Shown here piece after piece: positions 52,066 to 60,205 of a stretch of 64,000 bases of DNA (positions within the stretch are counted from its first letter, which is position 1; the number at the start of each line of letters is the position of its first letter). The stretch spans positions 43,625 to 107,624 of the forward strand of contig NZ_JASZYF010000020.1 in NCBI RefSeq assembly GCF_030317115.1, written 5' to 3'. A model generated the notes under the pieces. It worked only from the letters and a program-made list of their open reading frames with translations, was not told the origin of the DNA and made no database searches. Source of the DNA: Variovorax gracilis. GTDB lineage: Bacteria; Pseudomonadota; Gammaproteobacteria; Burkholderiales; Burkholderiaceae_C. Position numbers and translations under genes: made by a program.

Positions 52066-53223
52066 TTAGCGCAAGCCGAGGCCGCGCGCGATCATGCCGC
52101 GCAGGATCTCGCGGGTGCCACCGCGCAGCGAGAAGGTCGGCGCGACCTGGGTCAGATAGAAAACGGTGGCCAACAGATCGGCATCGACCTCGTCGGCAGG
52201 ATCCGCCGCGATGGCCGCGGCGACCAAGGTGGGGATCTCCTGCTCGAAGGTGGTGCCGATGTCCTTGACCAGCGCAGCCTCCACGATGGGGCTCTCACCG
52301 GCGACCAGCTTGGTGGTGACGGCGATCGACATGTTGCGCAGCGTGGCCAGCTGGGTGGCCATGCGGCCAACGGCCTCGGCGTGCCGCGTGCCGGCACGAC
52401 CGCGGCGCAGGCAATCCATCCAGTGCTCCAGCAGCACGATGCTCGAATAGATGCGCTCGGGGCCGCTTCGCTCGAAAGCGAGTTCGGCATTGACCTGCGC
52501 CCAGCCGGCGCCTTCGTTGCCGATCAGTGCATCGTCGGCCAGCAGCACGTCGTCGAAGAAGACCTCGTTGAAGTGCGCGTCCCCCGCCAGGTCGACGATG
52601 GGCCGCACGGTCACGCCCGGCAGCGACAGGTCGACGATGAATTGCGACAAGCCTTTCTGCCGGTCGGCCGCCTCGCCGGACGAGCGCACCAGCGCGATCA
52701 TGTACTGGCAATGGTGGGCGTTGGTCGTCCAGATCTTGCGCCCGTTCAGGCGCCAGCCGCCCTCGCACTTCGTCGCCCGGGTGCCGACACTGGCCAGGTC
52801 CGAGCCCGAGTTGGGCTCGCTCATGCCGATGCAGAAGAAGGCTCGCGCCGCGCAGATCTCCGGAAGGTACTTGCGGCGCTGCGCCTCGGTGCCGAACTTG
52901 TGGATCAACGGCCCGCTCTGCCGGTCGGCGATCCAGTGTGCGGACACCGGCGCACCGGCCGCCAGCAATTCCTCGACCAGGACGAAGCGCGAGAAGGCGT
53001 CCAGACTGGCGCCCCCGTACTCCTTGGGCAGCGTCACGCCGACCCAGCCACGCGCGGCGAGCTTGCGGCTGAACTCCGCATCGAAGCCCATCCATGACCG
53101 GGCCCTCACCTGAGGCGGCGGCGGTACGAAGGAGGCGCGGAGAAACTCCCGCACCTCGGCACGGAACGCCTCAGCTGCCTCCGGCAGCGCGGCATATCGA
53201 AAAGCGGAGAGCAGTTGCGTCAT
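52066..53223 (-). CDS. acyl-CoA dehydrogenase
   Basis: 385 aa from the ATG at 53223. N-terminal domain FDAEFSRKLAARGWVGVTLP, then KEYGGASLDAFSRFVLVEEL. The middle domain has FFCIGMSEPNSGSDLASVGT and KIWTTNAHHCQYMIALVRSS, characteristic of FAD-dependent acyl-CoA dehydrogenases. The C-terminal bundle ends FSLRGGTREILRGMIARGLG, the quaternary-contact region. It would introduce a 2,3-double bond into an acyl-CoA. 10 bp from the SDR gene and 9 bp from the smaller partner. Confidence 0.9.
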   Translation of the reverse strand: MTQLLSAFRYAALPEAAEAFRAEVREFLRASFVPPPPQVRARSWMGFDAEFSRKLAARGWVGVTLPKEYGGASLDAFSRFVLVEELLAAGAPVSAHWIADRQSGPLIHKFGTEAQRRKYLPEICAARAFFCIGMSEPNSGSDLASVGTRATKCEGGWRLNGRKIWTTNAHHCQYMIALVRSSGEAADRQKGLSQFIVDLSLPGVTVRPIVDLAGDAHFNEVFFDDVLLADDALIGNEGAGWAQVNAELAFERSGPERIYSSIVLLEHWMDCLRRGRAGTRHAEAVGRMATQLATLRNMSIAVTTKLVAGESPIVEAALVKDIGTTFEQEIPTLVAAAIAADPADEVDADLLATVFYLTQVAPTFSLRGGTREILRGMIARGLGLR

Positions 53224-53233
53224 CGCGTGCCGC

Positions 53234-54010
53234 TCACGAGCCGATGGTGTAGCCGCCGTTGGCAGACAGGTGCTGCCCGGTGACGTACGAAGCGGCATCC
53301 GACAGCAGGAAGCAGATTGGACGGGCGACTTCGCGCGCATCGGCCCAACGGCCCAGCGGAATCTGCTGCAGGTAGGTATCGGCGAACTTCTCGCTGCGGA
53401 TCGTTTCCGTCATCGGTGTTTCGACCACGCCGAAGCCCACCGTATTGACGCGCACGTTGTATTTGGCCCATTCGCGCGCTGCGCACATTGTGAGGCCCAG
53501 CACGCCGGCCTTGGCCGCGCCGTAGTTGATCTGCCCGATGGTGCCGCGCCGCCCCGCATCCGAGGAGATGTTGACGATCGAGCCGCCGGACTTGTCTCCG
53601 CCACGCGAACGCGCCAGCATGTGCCGCCCCACGGCCTGCAGGAAATTGAACGAGCCGGTCAGGTGCACGTCCATGACCTGCTGCCATTGCTCCAGCGTCA
53701 TCTTCTCGATCATGGCCGGCCGCGTGATGCCGGCGTTGTTCACCAGGCCATGCACGGCGCCAAAGCGGGCCACGCTTTGCTCGACCACGCTTTGCGCGAA
53801 GGCGTTGTCGGCCACGCTGCCGGCCAGGGCGAGCACGCGGTCGCCGCCGGCTTCGGCAGCGAATGCCTGCACGCCGTCGGCATTCATATCGACCGCCGTC
53901 ACGGTGCCGCCCAGCTCCAGCACCAGTTCGCCAAGGGCGCGGCCGATTCCCTGCGCCGCGCCGGTCACCACGATGTTGCGGCCTTGAAGGCCCAATACTT
54001 GTTCACTCAT
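53234..54010 (-). CDS. short-chain dehydrogenase/reductase
   Basis: 258 aa from the ATG at 54010 with AAAGAGA upstream. Classical SDR: cofactor motif VVTGAAQGIGRALG at residues 14-27, VDMNADGV pointing to NAD(H), VHGLVNNAGITRPAM near 90, and the Ser-Tyr-Lys catalytic set in VNISSDAGRRG and QINYGAAKAGVLGLTM. It probably oxidises the 3-hydroxyacyl-CoA formed by the hydratases of this operon. Confidence 0.92.
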   Translation of the reverse strand: MSEQVLGLQGRNIVVTGAAQGIGRALGELVLELGGTVTAVDMNADGVQAFAAEAGGDRVLALAGSVADNAFAQSVVEQSVARFGAVHGLVNNAGITRPAMIEKMTLEQWQQVMDVHLTGSFNFLQAVGRHMLARSRGGDKSGGSIVNISSDAGRRGTIGQINYGAAKAGVLGLTMCAAREWAKYNVRVNTVGFGVVETPMTETIRSEKFADTYLQQIPLGRWADAREVARPICFLLSDAASYVTGQHLSANGGYTIGS

Positions 54011-54028
54011 GATCGTCTCTTTCAATTC

Positions 54029-55186
54029 CTAAAGGGTGTCTTCGGTGCCGAGCACCAGGGTCGCCTGGCTGGACAACTCTCCGCCGTTGCCGTGCGCCAG
54101 CGCCAGTTGCGCGTTCGCGACCTGACGTTCGCCAGCCAGTCCCATCAGCTGCTGCGTGGCCTCCACCATCGTGAACAGCCCGTACATCCCGGGATGCACG
54201 CACGACAGGCCGCCGCCATTGGTGTTGACCGGCAATTCGCCGCCCGGCGCAATGCGCCCGCCTTCGACGAACGATCCGCCCTCGCCCTTGGCGCAGAAGC
54301 CCAGGTCCTCGAGGAACAGGAGCGTGTTGATGGTGAAGGCGTCGTACAGCTCGACCACGTCGATGTCGGAAGGCTTCACGCCGGCCTGGGCGAACGCGCG
54401 GGCACCGGAATGAACGGCGGCGGTGGTGGTCAGGTCCGGCATCGAGGTGATGTCGCGGTGATCGGTGGCAGCCGCTGCGCCGAGCAGGTAGACCGGGCGC
54501 TTCGCAAGATGTCTTGCGCGCTCGGCGCTCACCATCACCACCGCGGCGGCACCGTCGGTCACCAGGCAGCAGTCGCGCACGCTGAGCGGGTCCGACACCA
54601 TGCGCGCCTTGAGGTAGTCCTCCATCGTCAGCGGATCGCGCATGAAGGCATCGGGGTTGAGCTGCGCCCATTGGCGCGCGGCGATGGCCACCTCGCCAAG
54701 CTGTTCGCGCCGCAGCCCGTACTCGTGCATGTAGCGCGAAGTCGCAAGCGCGTAGGCCCCGGCCGGTCGCATCAGCTTGTAGGGCGCTTCATAGGCAGTG
54801 GGACGCATGGCGCTCACGAGCCCGCCCGCCGCCGTGCGCTGGTTGCTGCCGTAGGAGATGAGGGCGACGTCGCATTGACCGGCCTCGATGGCCAGCGCGG
54901 CCCACATGGCATGGGTCAGGAAGGCGGAGCCACCGGTGCGGTTGTTCTCGGTGATGCGCGGCTGGATGCCCAGGTACTCCGCGAAAGTGAGGCCGGAGAG
55001 AAAGTCGTCCGGCAAGCCGATGAACAGGCCATCGACGTCACCGGGTGTCAGGCCCACCTGGTCGAGCGCACGCACGCTGGCGTTCACCGCCAGGTCCATG
55101 GAACTCAGCCCCGGCGACTCGCCCATGCCGTAGGTGCTGGCGCCGACGATCGCGGTTCTGCCGCGCGGAAAACGGTCCCGCGTCAT
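54029..55186 (-). CDS. thiolase-superfamily protein without the nucleophilic Cys (Ltp2/SCP2-like)
   Basis: 385 aa. Start overlaps the DUF35 gene stop (ATGA). Thiolase fold: AIVGASTYGMGESPGL, LGIQPRITENNRTGGSAFLT where SCP2 thiolases have N-C-S-T-G-S-S-A; the Cys position is Asn here. C-terminal part has GFCAKGEGGSFVEGGRIAPG and NTNGGGLSCVHPGMYGLFTM with the conserved His. Loss of the Cys with a DUF35 partner is what one sees in Ltp2-type aldolases acting on CoA thioesters of branched side chains. Real substrate unknown. Confidence 0.85.
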   Translation of the reverse strand: MTRDRFPRGRTAIVGASTYGMGESPGLSSMDLAVNASVRALDQVGLTPGDVDGLFIGLPDDFLSGLTFAEYLGIQPRITENNRTGGSAFLTHAMWAALAIEAGQCDVALISYGSNQRTAAGGLVSAMRPTAYEAPYKLMRPAGAYALATSRYMHEYGLRREQLGEVAIAARQWAQLNPDAFMRDPLTMEDYLKARMVSDPLSVRDCCLVTDGAAAVVMVSAERARHLAKRPVYLLGAAAATDHRDITSMPDLTTTAAVHSGARAFAQAGVKPSDIDVVELYDAFTINTLLFLEDLGFCAKGEGGSFVEGGRIAPGGELPVNTNGGGLSCVHPGMYGLFTMVEATQQLMGLAGERQVANAQLALAHGNGGELSSQATLVLGTEDTL

Positions 55187-55560
55187 GCCGCACCTCCCAC
55201 CACGTCGAACACCAGGATCGGCATATCGTCCTGGCTGCCGATGCGCGAGCGCACTTCCATGCCGATATGCACGGCTTCGGGTTCGATGCCCTCGACGCGG
55301 CACATCACGCGCGGACCTTCTTCCAGGTCGACCAGCACCACGTTGTAGGGCTTCTGTGGCGGCTTGGGACGCACGACCGTCGTGGCGTAGACCGTGCCGC
55401 GGCCACTGGCCGCGACCCATTCGAGGTCCCGGGCGCCGGTCACAGGCTCCGCGACGCGCGGGTGAAAGTAGAAGCGTCCGCTGCTGCGAGAACGCTGCAG
55501 CATGAAGCGGCCCTGCGCGAGGTGCGCAAAATACTCTTGTTCGGGATGCATGTCGCTCAT
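55183..55560 (-). CDS. DUF35 OB-fold protein lacking zinc-ribbon cysteines
   Basis: 125 aa. OB-fold part ASGRGTVYATTVVRPKPPQK and VVLVDLEEGPRVMCRVEGIE is typical of DUF35 (ChsH2-C/PhlB-like) proteins. The N-terminal rubredoxin-like ribbon, which in relatives carries C-x2-C and C-x2-C, reads QRSRSSGRFYFHPRVAEPVT with no cysteine. Co-translated with the thiolase-like gene, as is normal for partners that form a complex. Zinc is probably not bound. Confidence 0.88.
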   Translation of the reverse strand: MSDMHPEQEYFAHLAQGRFMLQRSRSSGRFYFHPRVAEPVTGARDLEWVAASGRGTVYATTVVRPKPPQKPYNVVLVDLEEGPRVMCRVEGIEPEAVHIGMEVRSRIGSQDDMPILVFDVVGGAA

Positions 55561-55569
55561 CTCTTTGAG

Positions 55570-56373
55570 TCAGGTCTGGGGCTTGGACGTGTCCGCCCAC
55601 TGGTAGAGCGGGGGCTCCTTCGCCAGGAAGCGGCGTGCCGCCTCCTGATGAAAATCGCTTTCCCGGCACATGGCCTGCGCCATGGCTTCCTGCGCATAGA
55701 CGCTGCGCCGGTCCGACTCGAAGGCGTGGTTCATCACGCCCTTGACCAGACCCAGCGCCTCCGTCGGCGCGGTGTGGAAGCGCTCGGCGAAGTCCAGCGC
55801 CGCCCGGCGCAGGTCTCCCGGCACCACCTGCTGCGCGAGGCCCATGGCCAGCGCCTCCTCGGCATCGACCACGCGGGCGCTGAAGACCAGGTCCTTGGCA
55901 CGCGCCAGGCCCACGGCGCGCGGCAGCAGGTACATCGCGCCCATGTCGGGCACGTAGCCCAGGCGGGCGAAGACGCTGCAGAACTTGGCGCGCGGCGACG
56001 CCAGGACGAAGTCGGCAGCCAAGGCCAGCGACAGCCCGGCGCCAAAAGCCACGCCGTCCACGGCGGCGATCACGGGCTTCTCCAGGTCCACCAGTTCGTC
56101 GAACCAGCGGTGGATCTTGCGAATGCGTTCACGGCCCTCGAAGATGTCGCGCTTCCCGTCGCTCGACCCCATCGACTTGATGTCGCCGCCAGCGCAGAAG
56201 TGGCCGCCGGCGCCGGTGATCACGACCGCTCGCACGGACGGGTCGTCCCGCACTTCGGCAACGGCCTGCTCGAACGCCGATCGCAGTTCGAGACTCAGCG
56301 CGTTGCGCTGTTCGGGGCGGTTCATGGTCAGCACCGCGGTGCCGCCGTGGCGTTCCAGAAGAAGAATGGACAT
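55570..56373 (-). CDS. enoyl-CoA hydratase/isomerase (crotonase)
   Basis: 267 aa. Crotonase fold: VLTMNRPEQRNALSLELRSA, oxyanion loop segments GAGGHFCAGGDIKSM near residue 62 and VAFGAGLSLALAADFVLASP near 110, then FARLGYVPDMGAMYLLPRAV near 140. One or both catalytic Glu of classical hydratase may be replaced (PDMGA rather than P-x-x-G-G), so isomerase or other crotonase chemistry is possible. 9 bp upstream of the DUF35 gene. Confidence 0.9.
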   Translation of the reverse strand: MSILLLERHGGTAVLTMNRPEQRNALSLELRSAFEQAVAEVRDDPSVRAVVITGAGGHFCAGGDIKSMGSSDGKRDIFEGRERIRKIHRWFDELVDLEKPVIAAVDGVAFGAGLSLALAADFVLASPRAKFCSVFARLGYVPDMGAMYLLPRAVGLARAKDLVFSARVVDAEEALAMGLAQQVVPGDLRRAALDFAERFHTAPTEALGLVKGVMNHAFESDRRSVYAQEAMAQAMCRESDFHQEAARRFLAKEPPLYQWADTSKPQT

Positions 56374-56387
56374 GGCTGCTTCCTTCC

Positions 56388-56852
56388 TCAGTACCGCACT
56401 TGCATCAACCACTCGGCGACCATCGCGGGGCGTTCGGCACCTTCGCCTTGCACCTTGACGTTCCAGAAGCAGCGCACCTCGCCGGGCTTCACGTCTTCCA
56501 CCTTGGCCAGCTCGAAGCTGCCCACCAGGTGCGTGCCGCATGGGACAGGGCTGGTGAAGCGCACCTTGTCGAAGCCGTAGTTCAGCGCCATCTTCCGGTT
56601 CGGGAAGTCGAAGCACCGGTGGTACCAGCCGGTCACCAGCGACAGCGTCAGCAGCCCGTGCGCGATGGTCGTCTTGAACGGCGACTCCAGCGCGGCACGC
56701 TCCGGGTCGACGTGGATCCATTGCTGGTCGTGCGTGACGGCAGCAAACTGGTCGATCATGGCCTGGTCGATCACGATGGCATCCCCGCTCACGGCAGGCT
56801 CGCCGACGAAGGCCTTCAGTGCGTCGATGGAATCGAATGATTTCTTTTTCAT
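56388..56852 (-). CDS. MaoC-family (R)-enoyl-CoA hydratase
   Basis: 154 aa. Hot-dog fold hydratase with the D-x4-H motif in FAAVTHDQQWIHVDPERAAL and TTIAHGLLTLSLVTGWY. Start overlaps the stop of the Bug gene by one base (TGATG). It hydrates 2-enoyl-CoA. A stand-alone MaoC beside DUF35 and an Ltp2-like protein recalls the ChsH1/ChsH2-Ltp2 set, where hydration is followed by retro-aldol cleavage. Confidence 0.9.
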   Translation of the reverse strand: MKKKSFDSIDALKAFVGEPAVSGDAIVIDQAMIDQFAAVTHDQQWIHVDPERAALESPFKTTIAHGLLTLSLVTGWYHRCFDFPNRKMALNYGFDKVRFTSPVPCGTHLVGSFELAKVEDVKPGEVRCFWNVKVQGEGAERPAMVAEWLMQVRY

Positions 56853-57817
56853 CAGTCGGCCTTCACGCCCAGGGACTTGGCAACCGGAATCCACTTGGCT
56901 CGCTCGTCCGCAATGAACTTGCCGAAGACTTCCGGCGAACCGGGCATCGAAACCGCGCCGATGTTGCGCAGCTTTTCGACCAGTTCGGGCTTCTTCAGAG
57001 CTTCGTTGATGGCCCCATTCAATTCCTTGACCGCCGAAGCGGGCGTTCTTGCGGGCGCGACCACGCCAAACCAGGCGCTGGCCTCCGCGTTGGCAAAACC
57101 GGCCTCCTTGAGCGTCGGCACGTCAGGCAGTTGAGGAAAGCGAACGAAGTCGAGGATCGCGAGCGGCACGATCTTGCCCGCCTTGGCCTGCTGCATCGAC
57201 GACGGCAGCGCATCGAACATGATGTCGACGTTGCCGCCCATCATGCTGGTGATGGCGGGCGAACTCCCGCTGAACGGGACGTGCGTGACCTTGAAGCCCA
57301 TCATGCTGGAAGCCGACTCGCCGGCCAGGTGCGTGATGTTGCCGCTACTGGCGCTTCCCATGGTGAGCTTGCCCGGCTCCTTCTTGCCCATCGCGACCAG
57401 GGCGGCGACATCCTTCGCCCCCAGGTTCTGTCGCGTCACCAGCAGCAGCGGCGACTTGCCCATGCCCGCAACGGGCACGAAGGACTTCTCGGGGTCATAC
57501 GGCATCGTGGCATACAGCGCCTGGTTGATGACCAGCGGCGCGTTGGAGCCGACGAAGAAAGTCTTTCCGTCGGGTTCGGCGCGCGAAACGATCTCGCCCG
57601 CGATCATGCCGGCGGCACCTGCCTTGTTGTCGATGATGATCGGCGTACCCAGCACCTGCGAGGTCTCGTGCGCCACGAGGCGCGTGATCTGGTCGGCTGC
57701 GCCGCCCGCCGGGTAGGGCACCACGAACTTGATCGGCGCCTTCTGCGCCAGCGCCGGAGCGACGGCGGCGGCCAGCGCCAGCGCGGCCAGCGTGCGGCGA
57801 GTGAGGGAAGTCTTCAT
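56852..57817 (-). CDS. Bug-family periplasmic solute-binding protein
   Basis: 321 aa from the ATG at 57817; GGAGAC lies 7-12 bases before it, while an in-frame ATG at 57832 is less likely. Signal peptide RRTLAALALAAAVAPALAQ. Features: IKFVVPYPAGGAADQITRLV, IIIDNKAGAAGMIAGEIVSR, VPTLKEAGFANAEASAWFGV. It follows the CaiB gene by 42 bp. Probable binder of the carboxylate activated by CaiB. Confidence 0.92.
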   Translation of the reverse strand: MKTSLTRRTLAALALAAAVAPALAQKAPIKFVVPYPAGGAADQITRLVAHETSQVLGTPIIIDNKAGAAGMIAGEIVSRAEPDGKTFFVGSNAPLVINQALYATMPYDPEKSFVPVAGMGKSPLLLVTRQNLGAKDVAALVAMGKKEPGKLTMGSASSGNITHLAGESASSMMGFKVTHVPFSGSSPAITSMMGGNVDIMFDALPSSMQQAKAGKIVPLAILDFVRFPQLPDVPTLKEAGFANAEASAWFGVVAPARTPASAVKELNGAINEALKKPELVEKLRNIGAVSMPGSPEVFGKFIADERAKWIPVAKSLGVKAD

Positions 57818-57859
57818 GCGGTTTGTCTCCATGAGTTGAATCGGGATTTGGCAGGCGGC

Positions 57860-59083
57860 CTACACCACGCCCTTGGCCTGGAGTTCGGCGATCCGAGCCG
57901 CCGACAGGCCCAGGCGCTGCTGCAGCACGGCGTCGTTGTGCTCGCCCAGCAAGGGAGCGGACTTGTCGTACTGGATCGGCGTGCCGGAAAGGCGGATCGG
58001 GTTGGCCACGCTCGGCGCCTGCACGCCGGCACTGTGCGGCAAGGCCAGCTGCATCTCGCGGTGGCGCACCTGGGGATCCTCGAAGACCTGCTTCATGTTG
58101 TGAATCGGTCCGCAGGGCACGTTGTTGGCCTCCAGCAGGGTGACCCACTCCTCCATCGTCCTGGCGAGCATCGCCTCGGCGACCAATGGAATCAGGTCCT
58201 TGCGATTGCGGTTGCGCTGAGGTCCGGTGGCAAACGCCGGATCGGTGGCGAGGTGCTCACGGCCGATCACGCGGCAGAAGGCGGCGTACTGGCCATCGTT
58301 GCCGACGGCGATGATGATGTCGCCCTCCCTGCACTTGAACACCTGGTAGGGGACCATGTTCGAGTGGGCGTTGCCCATGCGCTCCGGGATCTTGCCCGAG
58401 AGAAAGTAGTTGATCGCCTGGTACGAGTTGATCGTGACGATGCAGTCCAGCAGCGACATGTCGATGTACTGCCCTTCGCCGCTGATGTGACGGTGCTCCA
58501 GGGCCGCCAGGATGGCCGTCGTCGCGTACATGCCGGTGAGCAGGTCGCTGATGGCGATGCCGCTTTTCATGGGGGCGGCGCCGGGCTCGCCGTCAGGCAC
58601 CCCGGTGATGCTCATGAGGCCGCCCATGCCCTGGAACACGTAGTCGTAGCCGGGGAGCGCGGCGTACGGGCCGTCCTGGCCGAAGCCGGTGACCGAGCAA
58701 TAGACGATGCGCGGGTTGATTTTCCGCAGGTCTTCGTAGGCAAGGCCGTAGCGCGCCAGCGTGCCGACCTTGTAGTTCTCGACCACCACGTCGGCATCCG
58801 CTGCCAGCATGCGGATGATCTCCTGCCCCTCGGGCGTGGCGAGGTCCACCGTCACCGACTGCTTGCCGCGGTTGGCGCTCAGGAAATACGAGGAGTCGCG
58901 CGTCTCGTTGCCGTCGGCGTCCTTCAGGAAGGGCGGGCCCCAGGTGCGCGTGTCGTCGCCCACGCGCGGACGTTCGATCTTGATCACCTCTGCGCCCATG
59001 TCGGCGAGGTTCTGCGTGGCCCAGGGGCCGGCCAGGATTCGCGTGAGATCGAGCACCTTGATGTGCCCCAGCGCTGTTTTCAT
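57860..59083 (-). CDS. CaiB/BaiF-family CoA transferase
   Basis: 407 aa from the ATG at 59083, with GGAGAC upstream. Class III CoA transferase: LDLTRILAGPWATQNLADMG and AEVIKIERPRVGDDTRTWGP at the N-terminus; FGQDGPYAALPGYDYVFQGM near residue 165 has the catalytic Asp; GEGQYIDMSLLDCIVTIN near 230. It loads CoA onto the carboxylic acid to be degraded by the operon it heads. Divergent from the crotonase at 59329 across a region with two LysR boxes. Confidence 0.92.
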   Translation of the reverse strand: MKTALGHIKVLDLTRILAGPWATQNLADMGAEVIKIERPRVGDDTRTWGPPFLKDADGNETRDSSYFLSANRGKQSVTVDLATPEGQEIIRMLAADADVVVENYKVGTLARYGLAYEDLRKINPRIVYCSVTGFGQDGPYAALPGYDYVFQGMGGLMSITGVPDGEPGAAPMKSGIAISDLLTGMYATTAILAALEHRHISGEGQYIDMSLLDCIVTINSYQAINYFLSGKIPERMGNAHSNMVPYQVFKCREGDIIIAVGNDGQYAAFCRVIGREHLATDPAFATGPQRNRNRKDLIPLVAEAMLARTMEEWVTLLEANNVPCGPIHNMKQVFEDPQVRHREMQLALPHSAGVQAPSVANPIRLSGTPIQYDKSAPLLGEHNDAVLQQRLGLSAARIAELQAKGVV

Positions 59084-59163
59084 GGTGTCTCCGTGTGTCG
59101 TGCCATGACGGCAAGAATAGGAGCGAGTTTCATTCTTTGCCAATATTTAATTGGCTACGTTTG

Positions 59164-59178
59164 ATACACGAACGGTAT
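59164..59178. promoter_or_regulatory. LysR box 1, ATAC-N7-GTAT
   Basis: ATAC ACGAACG GTAT, a perfect interrupted palindrome of the T-N11-A type, 81 bp upstream of the CaiB start. Together with box 2 it sits between the divergent catabolic operon and the crotonase-LysR pair. Confidence 0.65.
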
Positions 59179-59230
59179 TGCCATGGACTACGCGCCAAGC
59201 GCTATATGGGGTTTTTACTTATTTTTGGTG

Positions 59231-59245
59231 ATACGAACCGAGTAT
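59231..59245. promoter_or_regulatory. LysR box 2, ATAC-N7-GTAT
   Basis: ATAC GAACCGA GTAT with the same half-sites and spacing as box 1, centres 67 bp apart, about 84 bp upstream of the crotonase start. The regulator is probably the LysR protein encoded at 60206-61099. The intervening DNA is AT-rich compared with the rest of the window and should hold both promoters. Confidence 0.65.
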
Positions 59246-59328
59246 TGAAAGAGACCGTTTCGCTATTGGACATTTGCAGACTCCATCCCTAACCTCGGCG
59301 TTTCATCGAAATCGGAGACAGAGCAGCC

Positions 59329-60123
59329 ATGTCCAACTTCCTTCTCTACGAACAGCAAGGCCCCGTCGTCACGCTGACCATGAACGAGCCGCAGCGCCGC
59401 AACCCGCTGACCGGCAACACAGCGGTGAGCGACTTTCTCGAAGCCATCGACCGCATCCACGACGACCGCAGCGTGCGCGCCGTGATCCTCACGGGCGCAG
59501 GCACGGCGTTCTCGTCGGGCGGCGACATCAAGGACATGGAGCGCCAGTCCTCGGGCAGCGTGGGCGGCATGCAGATACGCCAGGAATACCGCACGGGCAT
59601 CCAGCGCCTGCCGCTCGCCCTGTTCAACCTCGAAGTCCCGGTGATTGCCGCGGTCAATGGCGCAGCCATCGGCGCCGGCATGGACCTGGCATGCATGTGC
59701 GACGTTCGCATCGCGTCCGAACATGCGAAATTCGCAGAGAGCTTCGTCAAGCTGGGCATCATCCCCGGCGACGGCGGCGCCTGGCTGCTGCCGCGCCTGA
59801 TCGGGCTCTCGCGCGCCAGCGAGCTGTCGTTCACCGGCGACGTGATCGGCGCTCAGCAGGCGCTGGATTGGGGCCTGGTGTCGCGCGTCGTCCCCGCCGA
59901 CCAGCTGCTCGCGTCGGCCAACGAGCTGGCCGCGCGCATTGCAGCCAATCCGCCGCACGCAGTTCGCCTGACCAAGCGACTGCTGCGCGAAGCCATGCAC
60001 TCGCGGCTCGATACGCTGCTGGAGATGGCGGCCTCGTTCCAGGCGCTGTCGCACCAGACGGACGACCACCGCGAAGCGGTCACGGCCTTCCTCGAGAAGC
60101 GCCCGCCCGTCTTCAAGGGATGA
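59329..60123 (+). CDS. enoyl-CoA hydratase/isomerase (crotonase)
   Basis: 264 aa. VVTLTMNEPQRRNPLTGNTA, ILTGAGTAFSSGGDIKDMER near residue 52, VNGAAIGAGMDLACMCDVRI near 108 for the oxyanion hole, and FVKLGIIPGDGGAWLLPRLI near 143. The typical P-G-D-G-G loop suggests a hydratase-like subgroup. Divergent from the CaiB operon and followed by the LysR gene, so it belongs to the same regulon. Confidence 0.92.
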   Translation: MSNFLLYEQQGPVVTLTMNEPQRRNPLTGNTAVSDFLEAIDRIHDDRSVRAVILTGAGTAFSSGGDIKDMERQSSGSVGGMQIRQEYRTGIQRLPLALFNLEVPVIAAVNGAAIGAGMDLACMCDVRIASEHAKFAESFVKLGIIPGDGGAWLLPRLIGLSRASELSFTGDVIGAQQALDWGLVSRVVPADQLLASANELAARIAANPPHAVRLTKRLLREAMHSRLDTLLEMAASFQALSHQTDDHREAVTAFLEKRPPVFKG

Positions 60124-60205
60124 CACCGTGGGCGCAGTGCCGACATTGGCAGCGGGAGCGGACGTGCCGCTCGGCTATGCTTGGTTGCAACGCCATAGCC
60201 CCACC

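Noticed and set aside
50131..53097. Nearly 1000-codon plus-strand frame opposite the Bug and acyl-CoA dehydrogenase genes
   Set aside because: Composition is that of an antisense shadow, and it crosses three well-supported genes with ribosome sites.
53270..55348. Very long plus-strand open frame over the SDR and thiolase genes
   Set aside because: His/Arg-rich antisense frame with no motifs; the minus-strand genes are unambiguous.
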